Below the pieces are notes generated by a model. That model was not told where the DNA came from. It was given only the letters and a program-made list of their open reading frames with translations, and ran no database searches. This document shows, one piece after another, positions 35,906-42,749 of a DNA stretch of 64,000 bases. This DNA comes from an uncultured Acetatifactor sp. (GTDB taxonomy: Bacteria; Bacillota; Clostridia; Lachnospirales; Lachnospiraceae): assembly GCA_949840885.1 (NCBI GenBank), contig CATKYJ010000019.1, forward strand, positions 1 through 64,000. Reading direction: 5' to 3'. The translations under genes were made by a program, and so were the position numbers. Numbering within the stretch: position 1 is the first letter of the stretch; each line of letters opens with the position of its first letter.

Positions 35906-35942
35906 AAGGAAGAAATGAAAATCTGATAAGGAAGTAGGCAAT

Positions 35943-37319
35943 ATGTATACAATCGACTTTAAGCATCCCTCCTCTCTGTATTTTGTGGGCATCGGCGGCA
36001 TCAGCATGTCCGGGCTGGCAGAGCTTCTGGCCGACGCAGGCTTTAAGGTCTCGGGCTCAGACCGCTCCCAAAGCGATACCACCAAAATGCTGGAGGCACG
36101 GGGTATCAAGGTATTTTATGGACAAAAGGCAGAAAATATTACGGATTCCATTGACTGTGTCATCTTCACTGCAGCCATTCATCCGGACAATCCCGAGTAC
36201 AAAGCCGCCCATGAAAGAGGACTTCCCTGCCTGACCAGGGGGCAGCTCATGGGACAGGTAATGAAAAACTATGGGACGCCCATCGCGGTCAGCGGCACCC
36301 ACGGCAAGACTACCACCACTTCCATGATCGGCGAGATCCTGCTTGGGGCAGGCTTGGATCCCACCCTGGCCATCGGCGGGATCCTAAAGGATATCGGAGG
36401 CAATATGCGCATCGGCCATTCAAAGTACTTTGTGGCCGAGGCCTGCGAGTACACCAACAGCTTCCTGGATTTCTTCCCGAAAGTCAGCGTCATCTTAAAT
36501 ATTGGAGAAGACCACCTCGACTTCTTTAAAGATCTCGAAGATATCCGCCATTCTTTCCGGCGCTTTGCCCAGCTCCTGCCTGCGGACGGGTGTCTCATCA
36601 TAAACGGGGAGACAGCGCGCCTGGAGGAGATCACGGAAGGCTTGCGCTGCCAGGTCATTACCTTTGGCAATGAAAGCTGCGATTACTACGCCACGGACAT
36701 CCGGTATGACCAATGGGGGAATCCGGACTTTACGCTGCACCACAGGGGCGGAAGCGCCCGCGCCGTTTCCTTAAGCGTGCCCGGCGAGCACAATGTAATG
36801 AATGCCCTGGCGGCCTTTGCCCTGGCGGATTACCTCTCCATTGACCGCCAGAAAACCGATACCGCCCTGAAAGGGTATAAGGGCACCGACCGGAGGTTCC
36901 AATACAAGGGCTCCATCGGCGGCGTCACTGTCATTGATGACTATGCCCACCATCCCACGGAAATCACCGCCACCCTGAAAGCGGCCGCAAACTACCCGCA
37001 CAGAAAGCTGTGGTGCGTCTTCCAGCCCCACACCTATACCCGCACCAAGGCCTATCTGAAAGAGTTTGCCCGTTCTTTATGTCTGGCCGACGAGGTGGTG
37101 CTGGCGGACATTTACGCGGCCCGGGAGACGGATACCCTTGGCGTACATTCCCAGGATCTGCAGCGGGAGATTCAGTCCCTTGGGCACGGCTGTCATTATT
37201 TTCCAAGTTTTGACGAGATAGAAAATTTTCTTCTGGAAAATTGCATAAAGGGCGATGTGTTGATAACCATGGGGGCCGGGGATGTGGTAAAAATCGGCGA
37301 AAACCTGCTGGGAATCTAA
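35943..37319 (+). CDS. murC: UDP-N-acetylmuramate--L-alanine ligase
   Basis: This 458-residue Mur ligase has a Rossmann start (VGIGGISMSGLAELL), the ATP loop GTHGKTTTTSM, the central-domain EACEYTNSFL and the C-terminal domain with DDYAHHPTEI. It adds L-alanine to UDP-N-acetylmuramate in the cytoplasm, the first peptide step of peptidoglycan synthesis. Length and motifs are standard. AAGGAAG lies nine bases before the ATG. It appears monocistronic: it has its own promoter and is followed by a terminator that overlaps DnaA boxes. Confidence 0.97.
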   Translation: MYTIDFKHPSSLYFVGIGGISMSGLAELLADAGFKVSGSDRSQSDTTKMLEARGIKVFYGQKAENITDSIDCVIFTAAIHPDNPEYKAAHERGLPCLTRGQLMGQVMKNYGTPIAVSGTHGKTTTTSMIGEILLGAGLDPTLAIGGILKDIGGNMRIGHSKYFVAEACEYTNSFLDFFPKVSVILNIGEDHLDFFKDLEDIRHSFRRFAQLLPADGCLIINGETARLEEITEGLRCQVITFGNESCDYYATDIRYDQWGNPDFTLHHRGGSARAVSLSVPGEHNVMNALAAFALADYLSIDRQKTDTALKGYKGTDRRFQYKGSIGGVTVIDDYAHHPTEITATLKAAANYPHRKLWCVFQPHTYTRTKAYLKEFARSLCLADEVVLADIYAARETDTLGVHSQDLQREIQSLGHGCHYFPSFDEIENFLLENCIKGDVLITMGAGDVVKIGENLLGI

Positions 37320-37433
37320 TTATCCACATTATCCACAGAAAAGATGAAAATCCGGACTGTGGATATTTTTTTGATAAGAGGCTGTCAAAGTCTGGATCCT
37401 GGAAAGTTATGCACTGTTTCCACATTTTCCACA
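37320..37433. promoter_or_regulatory. Cluster of DnaA boxes upstream of dnaD
   Basis: Two perfect, directly adjacent DnaA boxes TTATCCACA stand at 37320-37328 and 37329-37337. An inverted near-match (TGTGGATAT) is at 37358, and relaxed matches are TTATGCACT at 37407, GTTTCCACA at 37416 and TTTTCCACA at 37425. Six sites within 114 bp are far more than chance would give and lie before genes of the helicase-loading machinery. I infer DnaA control of dnaD-dnaI or a DnaA-titrating locus. Confidence 0.75.
37330..37373 (+). terminator. Rho-independent terminator of murC overlapping DnaA boxes
   Basis: TATCCACA pairs with TGTGGATA (20-nt loop) and is followed by a run of seven T. The arms are themselves DnaA-box sequences, so DnaA binding and termination may interfere with one another. 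Confidence 0.65.
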
Positions 37434-37501
37434 TTTGGGGCAGGTGCAGGAATCCCGAAACGGATTCTGGCAATTTGACTATTTCTTTTTTCGTGACCTT
37501 A

Positions 37502-37510
37502 TGCTATACT
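37502..37510 (+). promoter_or_regulatory. Extended -10 promoter of dnaD
   Basis: TGCTATACT about 60 nt before the dnaD start, just after the DnaA-box cluster. The -35 region (T-rich) is a poor match, so an activator or the extended -10 must carry recognition. Confidence 0.5.
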
Positions 37511-37569
37511 TTTTCTACTGCGTCAGCAGACGCATTGTAAAGCAATTGTTTGAGAGGCAGGGGGAGCAA

Positions 37570-38736
37570 ATGGCGCGTTTGACGATTTATCCGGATAACC
37601 ATGTGGACTCTACGGTAGTGTCCAATCTTTTCATTGATGAGTATATGAAAGATGCCAATGACGCGCAGCTCAAGGTCTATCTCTATCTGCTCCGCATGAT
37701 GAACGCCCATCTGGCCACCAGCGTATCCGATATCGCGGACAAGTTCAACCACACGGAAAAGGATGTGCTGCGCGCCCTGAAATACTGGGAAAAGCAGGAT
37801 ATCTTAAGCCTGGACTATGACGGGGGGAAGAATCTGGTGGGGATCCACATCCATGACTTAAGCGAGGAGAGCAAAAGAAATGCCGACCCTCAGGGACCGT
37901 CCTCCTTTGTACCCGTTCCCTCCCAGGCAGCGGAAAAGCCCCCGGCGTTTGGGGAGGATTTTGCCGCGCACAGTTCCGCCTTGGATGCTCCCATGGCAGA
38001 GGATGTTCGGGAAAGCCCCCTCCCGGAAGAGGCTGCGGCCGCTTCCAAGCCCCAGGAGACCTCTCCTTATGAGAAGCCATCCTACACGGCTGAGCAGCTT
38101 CGGGCGTTCAAGAACAGACAGGAGACCACCCAGCTTCTCTTCATCGTGGAATCCTATATTGGGAAGCCCCTGACACCAGCCGAGATCAGAACCATTCTGT
38201 ACTTTACGGATGTACTGCATTTTTCCGATGACCTCATCGACTATCTGATCCAGTACTGTGTGGACCGGGGAAAGAAAGACTTCAAATACATAGAGCGGGT
38301 AGCGGTGAACTGGGCCGAGGAGGGCATCACCACCCCAAAGCAGGCCAGGAAGAGCGCCACTCGCTATGACAAGAATATCTACGCCATCATGAATGGACTG
38401 GGAAAGAGCAATTCCCCCACTTCCAAGGAGCTGGAGTTCATGACCAGATGGCTGAAAGATTACGGCTTTTCCATGGATATCATTATCGAAGCCTGCGAGC
38501 GCACTGTCCTCGCAACGGACAAGCACCGCTTCGAGTACGCGGAGAGCATTCTAAGCAGCTGGAAGCGCCAGAACGTGCACCATAAGTCCGACATTCAGGG
38601 CATCGACGACATATTCCAGCAGCGCAGGAAGAATTCCGGTTCCAGCCCGCCGAAGCAATCCGGCAACCGTTTTCATCAGTTTGCGCAGAACAATTACGAT
38701 TTTGCCGCTCTGGAACAGGAACTGGTCAGCAATTAA
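37570..38736 (+). CDS. DnaD-domain replication initiation protein
   Basis: The 388-residue protein has an N-terminal winged helix (about 25-95, DAQLKVYLYLLRMMNAHL and a recognition helix KDVLRALKYWEKQ), a Pro/Glu-rich linker (about 110-185) and two consecutive DnaD/DnaB-like C-terminal domains (FIVESYIGKPLTPAEI; MTRWLKDYGFSMDIIIEACE). This combines features of Bacillus DnaD and DnaB, which remodel DNA and help load the replicative helicase. The start at 37570 is chosen by homology and GGGGAGC upstream; the ORF-track start adds 45 residues. The helicase-loader gene follows at once. Confidence 0.88.
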   Translation: MARLTIYPDNHVDSTVVSNLFIDEYMKDANDAQLKVYLYLLRMMNAHLATSVSDIADKFNHTEKDVLRALKYWEKQDILSLDYDGGKNLVGIHIHDLSEESKRNADPQGPSSFVPVPSQAAEKPPAFGEDFAAHSSALDAPMAEDVRESPLPEEAAAASKPQETSPYEKPSYTAEQLRAFKNRQETTQLLFIVESYIGKPLTPAEIRTILYFTDVLHFSDDLIDYLIQYCVDRGKKDFKYIERVAVNWAEEGITTPKQARKSATRYDKNIYAIMNGLGKSNSPTSKELEFMTRWLKDYGFSMDIIIEACERTVLATDKHRFEYAESILSSWKRQNVHHKSDIQGIDDIFQQRRKNSGSSPPKQSGNRFHQFAQNNYDFAALEQELVSN

Positions 38737-38799
38737 GTTTTGTACCGATTCATGATGCTTTCCGCCCATGAGCCTGGTAGCAATGAAAGGAGACCAGAA

Positions 38800-39795
38800 G
38801 TGGCACTGAGCAATTCTCAATACGAAATCATTACAAAGAGATACCAGCGCATCAGGGACGAGAACAGGCGCCTTGCGGATGCCAGGAAGCAGGAAGTCTA
38901 TGAGGCCGTTCCGGAGTATTTGGAGCTGGCGGAGTCCATCAGCACCCTCTCCGTGGCCAGCGCAAAACGCATGCTGGAGGGGGATGAGACCGCGTTGTCC
39001 GGCCTCCATGAGGAACTTGCCAGGGTCACTGCCAGACAAAGGCAGCTCCTTGCCGGGCACGGCTTTCCCGCGGACTACCTGGAGCCTGTCTACCGCTGCT
39101 CCGACTGCAGGGACACCGGCTACATCGCCTCCGAGAACGGCTTCAGGGAAAAATGCCATTGTTTCCGGCAGCAGGAGATCTCCATCCTTTATGCCCAGTC
39201 GCACATTCAGGATATGATCGAGCAGGAGAATTTCTCCACTCTTTCGTACAAGTACTATCAAGATGACGACCTGCGCCGTTTTGAGGCGGCAGCGGACATC
39301 AGCCGCAAGTTTGTCACGGACTTTGGGGAAAGCTACCGGAATCTCTTCTTCTACGGCACTGTGGGAACCGGGAAAAGCTTCCTGTCCGGCTGCATTGCCA
39401 GGGAACTGCTCCAGAAAGGGCATTCCGTGATCTATTTCAGCGCTGCCGGCCTTTTCGATACCCTGGCAAGATATACCTTTGAGGCAAGGTCAAAGGATAG
39501 CCGTCATGATCTGTGCGAAGATCTGTACAGCTGCGATCTGCTGATCATTGACGACCTGGGCACGGAAATCACCAACAGCTTCGTGACCTCCGAACTGTTT
39601 TCCTGCCTCAATGAGCGCCATCTGCGCAGCCGCTCCACCCTGATTTCCACCAATATCAGCTTAGAAGAGCTCAGGGACCGCTACTCTGACCGGATCTTCT
39701 CCCGGATCACCAGCAGCTTTACCCTCTGCAAGCTCACGGGGCCGGACATCCGCATCCTGAAAAAGCGTCTGGCTTCGGCCACATATACTACATAA
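38800..39795 (+). CDS. Helicase loader, DnaI/DnaC-type AAA+ ATPase
   Basis: The 331-residue protein has an N-terminal region with a Cys cluster (YRCSDCRDTGYI...EKCHCF) likely to bind zinc, as in DnaI, and a AAA+ domain with Walker A GTVGTGKSFL, Walker B LLIIDDLGTE and sensor ISTN. DnaI/DnaC proteins load the hexameric helicase at the origin. The start is GTG with AAAGGAG seven bases upstream; the ORF-track start at 38740 abuts the dnaD stop and has no binding site. It forms an operon with the DnaD-domain gene. Confidence 0.88.
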   Translation: MALSNSQYEIITKRYQRIRDENRRLADARKQEVYEAVPEYLELAESISTLSVASAKRMLEGDETALSGLHEELARVTARQRQLLAGHGFPADYLEPVYRCSDCRDTGYIASENGFREKCHCFRQQEISILYAQSHIQDMIEQENFSTLSYKYYQDDDLRRFEAAADISRKFVTDFGESYRNLFFYGTVGTGKSFLSGCIARELLQKGHSVIYFSAAGLFDTLARYTFEARSKDSRHDLCEDLYSCDLLIIDDLGTEITNSFVTSELFSCLNERHLRSRSTLISTNISLEELRDRYSDRIFSRITSSFTLCKLTGPDIRILKKRLASATYTT

Positions 39796-39848
39796 CGCCA
39801 GAATTTACCGTACTGCACTGGTTGAACGTATATAGCTGGCGTTTTGTA
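39794..39848 (+). terminator. Possible terminator after the helicase-loader gene
   Basis: AACGCCAG, beginning in the stop codon, pairs with CTGGCGTT, followed by TT-T-G. The loop is long (34 nt), so strength is doubtful. Confidence 0.4.
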
Positions 39849-39966
39849 GTCAGGTTACTCGGAAATTCTGTTAAGCAGTATAAATTATTACACACACATA
39901 TTCTTCTTCCGGAGATAGACAACAAAAGCATTCACAACCAAGCAAAAGAGTAGAAAGGGACACATC

Positions 39967-41151
39967 ATGGGCAACCGCGAAGAAAAAAGAAACTTGGAAA
40001 CCATTCCTGTAGGCTCACTGGGAATCATAGCGCTGGAGGGCTGTAGGCCCTTTTCCGAACGGGTGGACCAATACCTGGTCAAATGGAGGGCCGAGCGGGA
40101 GAGCGAGCACAAGGACTCGCTGGCTTTCTCCGGGTATCAGAGGGATTCCTACCTGGTGCACACCAAGGTTCCCCGGTTCGGCTCCGGTGAGGCCAAGGGC
40201 ACGATCCTGGAGTCCGTCCGTGGCTTTGACCTTTACCTGCTGGTGGACGTCTGCAATTATTCCCTGACCTATCGTCTGGGAGGCGGCGTGAACCATATGT
40301 CGCCGGACGACCACTATCAGGACTTAAAGCGGGTCATTGCCGCCGTGGGCGGAAAGGCCAGGCGCATCACAGTCATCATGCCTTTCCTCTATGAAAGCCG
40401 CCAGCATAAGCGCACCAACAGAGAATCCTTAGACTGCGCTCTGGCCCTTCAGGAGCTGGTGCAGATGGGCGTGGACAACATCATCACTTTTGACGCCCAT
40501 GACCCCAGGGTTCAAAACGCCATTCCCCTCCATGGGTTCGAGACTGTCCAGCCAGCCTATCAGTTCATCAAGGGGCTGCTGGGGCATGTAAGCGACCTGC
40601 AGATAGATTCGGATCACATGATGATCATAAGCCCCGATGAGGGAGGCATGTCCCGGGCCATCTACTTCTCCAATGTGCTGGGGCTTGACATGGGAATGTT
40701 CTACAAGAGACGTGACTATACAAGAATAGTCAACGGGCGCAACCCAATCATTGCCCATGAGTTTCTGGGCACCAGCGTGGAGGGAAAGGACATGGTCATC
40801 GTGGACGACATGATTTCCTCCGGGGACAGTGTGCTGGAAGTGGCGGCGGAGCTGAAGAACCGAAAGGCGGGCAAGATCTTCGTCTTCTCCACCTTTGGAC
40901 TGTTCACCAACGGGCTGGACAAATTCGACAAGGCCTATGAGGAAGGAACCATCCACCGAGTACTGACCACGAACCTGATCTATCAGACGCCGGAACTGCT
41001 CAAGCGCGAGTGGTACATCAATTGCGATATGAGCAAATATGTGGCCTACATCATAGATACCTTGAACCACGATTCCTCCATCAGCGATCTGCTGAACCCC
41101 AATGAGCGGATCACAAGCATTGTGGCAAGGTATAAGAACGGAGAACTATAA
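39967..41151 (+). CDS. Ribose-phosphate pyrophosphokinase (divergent, long form)
   Basis: This 394-residue protein has two phosphoribosyltransferase folds as in Prs. The PRPP/ribose-5-phosphate loop is MVIVDDMISSGDSVLEVA and the ATP-site region has FLYESRQHKRTNRES where typical Prs has YARQDRK. It makes PRPP from ribose 5-phosphate and ATP for nucleotide and histidine synthesis. It is about 75 residues longer than usual Prs, mostly at the N-terminus and inside loops, and is the type I know from Lachnospiraceae. AAAGGGA is seven bases before the ATG. It is followed by a strong terminator and is not linked to the ribose genes at 18 kb. Confidence 0.85.
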   Translation: MGNREEKRNLETIPVGSLGIIALEGCRPFSERVDQYLVKWRAERESEHKDSLAFSGYQRDSYLVHTKVPRFGSGEAKGTILESVRGFDLYLLVDVCNYSLTYRLGGGVNHMSPDDHYQDLKRVIAAVGGKARRITVIMPFLYESRQHKRTNRESLDCALALQELVQMGVDNIITFDAHDPRVQNAIPLHGFETVQPAYQFIKGLLGHVSDLQIDSDHMMIISPDEGGMSRAIYFSNVLGLDMGMFYKRRDYTRIVNGRNPIIAHEFLGTSVEGKDMVIVDDMISSGDSVLEVAAELKNRKAGKIFVFSTFGLFTNGLDKFDKAYEEGTIHRVLTTNLIYQTPELLKREWYINCDMSKYVAYIIDTLNHDSSISDLLNPNERITSIVARYKNGEL

Positions 41152-41174
41152 AAGCGTTTTAAGAGGATTTTAAG

Positions 41175-41212
41175 AAGACCGCCGGGCTTTGGGTATTCGG
41201 CGGTCTTTTATT
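41175..41212 (+). terminator. Rho-independent terminator of the prs-like gene
   Basis: AAGACCGCCG pairs perfectly with CGGCGGTCTT around a 13-nt loop and runs into TTTTATTT, 24 bp after the stop codon. Confidence 0.88.
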
Positions 41213-41294
41213 TCTGTATTTTTGAGTTTTTTTCTGCGTTTCGATTGCAGTCCTTGATTGTGATTTCTAAATTGTAAACTTATGCAAAAAACAG

Positions 41295-41323
41295 TTGACA
41301 TTTGTCCGCGGCTACATTATACT
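41295..41323 (+). promoter_or_regulatory. Sigma-A promoter of bioY
   Basis: TTGACA, a 17-nt spacer and TATACT: a near-consensus promoter about 95 nt before bioY. Transcription would start at about 41330, inside the putative BirA operator. Confidence 0.85.
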
Positions 41324-41327
41324 TTTA

Positions 41328-41360
41328 ATTGTCAACCGTACATATGTATTGGTTTACATT
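41328..41360 (+). promoter_or_regulatory. BirA-type biotin operator
   Basis: ATTGTCAACC and GGTTTACATT are imperfect inverted half-sites separated by 13 bp, matching the Firmicute BirA pattern (TTGTWAACC - spacer - GGTTWACAA). It covers the predicted start of transcription, so biotinyl-BirA would block bioY when biotin is plentiful. Confidence 0.7.
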
Positions 41361-41417
41361 TCTGCCTAGCCAAAGACATTGTACGGCTAACAATTCTACA
41401 GAAAAGAGGAAAACAAA

Positions 41418-41993
41418 ATGAACGACATTACCAAGACAGCATCTCCCAAACTGAGCGTAAAGCAGTTGGCGCTGACAGGCCTGATGACAGCGGTGCTCTG
41501 CCTCCTGGGGCCCATCGCCCTGAACATCCCCATCAGCCCGGTTCCCATATCCCTGGGATTTCTGGGGATTTACTTCATCAGCTCCGTGCTGGGCATGAAG
41601 CTGGGCACCTTAAGCGTCATAGCCTATCTCCTGCTGGGACTGGCCGGCCTTCCTGTGTTCACGAACTTCTCGGGAGGCCCCGAAAAACTTTTCGGCCCCA
41701 CCGGCGGATACCTCATCGGCTATGTGTTTATGGCCCTGATCTGCGGCCTCTTTGTGGACAAAGGCAAGGGCAGGGTGATTTTTATCCTGACAGGAATGGT
41801 TCTGGGCACCGCAGTAGGCTATCTGTTCGGTACCTTGTGGCTGGCCCACCAGCAGTCCGTTGGTTTTGTACAGGCTCTGTTTATGGGTGTCGTCCCCTAT
41901 ATCCTCGTGGATCTCATAAAGCTTGCCCTGGGCGTAACCATTGGGAGTCAGCTGCGCAAGCGCCTTCTACAGGCAGGGCTCCTGCTCCAATAG
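41418..41993 (+). CDS. bioY: Biotin transporter BioY
   Basis: This 191-residue protein has six transmembrane helices and the BioY core (LNIPISPVPISLGFLGIYF and FSGGPEKLFGPTGGYLIGY). BioY is the substrate-binding S component of energy-coupling factor importers; here no EcfA/EcfT genes are adjacent, so it should use a shared ECF module. GAGG lies ten bases before the ATG. A strong promoter and BirA-like operator precede it, which supports biotin as its substrate. Confidence 0.95.
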   Translation: MNDITKTASPKLSVKQLALTGLMTAVLCLLGPIALNIPISPVPISLGFLGIYFISSVLGMKLGTLSVIAYLLLGLAGLPVFTNFSGGPEKLFGPTGGYLIGYVFMALICGLFVDKGKGRVIFILTGMVLGTAVGYLFGTLWLAHQQSVGFVQALFMGVVPYILVDLIKLALGVTIGSQLRKRLLQAGLLLQ

Positions 41994-42035
41994 TGTGCCC
42001 CCGCTGCAGCTGTAAAGCCATATTCTATGGATTTC

Positions 42036-42078
42036 ATGTGCATGCAGACATACCCGCTTGGCTCGTTGCCCGCGGAAA
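42036..42078. repeat. 43-bp dispersed repeat, copy 2
   Basis: Matches 27434-27476 (ATGTGCATGC, CATACCCGCTTGGCTCGTTG, CGCGGAAA). It ends exactly where the 42079-42606 gene ends. Confidence 0.6.
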
Positions 42079-42606
42079 TCATGCCCCCGTAAAAGTGTCG
42101 TAAAGGGTCACCACATTGTCCTGGGCATCGTACATGGTGATGGCACTGCAGTCAATGGGAAGCACCACGGCGAAAGGCTCATCGGAGTCCACCCGGATTG
42201 TCTTCTCCTCCACGCTGTTGTCCACCACGATTTTGCATACCTTGTCCTCATTGAGGGAAAGCAGCGCAATGCCCTTATTTTCAAACACCAGACCCTTTAC
42301 GCCCTCCTCCATATAGGCATCCGTGCCGCCCTGTCTGTAAAAATAGCCATATGAGAGCCCCTCCTTTGTCAGGTAAATGGAATAGGTGTACTTGCCCCTG
42401 CTCTCATCGTAGAAAAGCATGGCGCAGATATTGTCGTCCACTGCCTGAACCATCTCCCAGCTATTCTCCACGCTCTGCCTCTTTCTCGCATCCTGCTCCA
42501 GTCTGTCTTTCGACACGCCAAAAATTCCCGCCTGCCATATGATCAGAAAGGCCAACAGAATAATCAGCACCAACCCGATCAGGACTGGTATCTTCTCTGC
42601 TTTCAT
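42079..42606 (-). CDS. Membrane-anchored protein of unknown function
   Basis: I do not recognise this 175-residue protein. Residues 6-28 (IPVLIGLVLIILLAFLIIWQAGIF) form one membrane helix or uncleaved signal anchor, after a short basic N-terminus. The rest is a mixed alpha/beta domain outside the cell with many short strands (KYTYSIYLTKEGLSYGYFY, IDCSAITMYDAQDNVVTLYD) and no cysteine-based motif. It is the last of three genes in a row on the minus strand, 143 bp after the 853-residue protein, which has a similar anchor. The two may act together at the membrane surface. Confidence 0.75.
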   Translation of the reverse strand: MKAEKIPVLIGLVLIILLAFLIIWQAGIFGVSKDRLEQDARKRQSVENSWEMVQAVDDNICAMLFYDESRGKYTYSIYLTKEGLSYGYFYRQGGTDAYMEEGVKGLVFENKGIALLSLNEDKVCKIVVDNSVEEKTIRVDSDEPFAVVLPIDCSAITMYDAQDNVVTLYDTFTGA

Positions 42607-42749
42607 GTTCCTTACCTCCGGTTCCTGCGTATTCTCTCAATGGAAATTTATGACAAAATGCTCTTCTTGAGTCAACATTGTACCACATAACCCCTGATTC
42701 GTCCAGTCATAAAACATGCGCGCTGCTGACTGCCGGGCCTTGCTCTGGC

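Noticed and set aside
37320-37433. DnaA-box cluster as the replication origin
   Set aside because: dnaA and dnaN are not in the window and there is no evident unwinding region; regulation or titration is the simpler reading.
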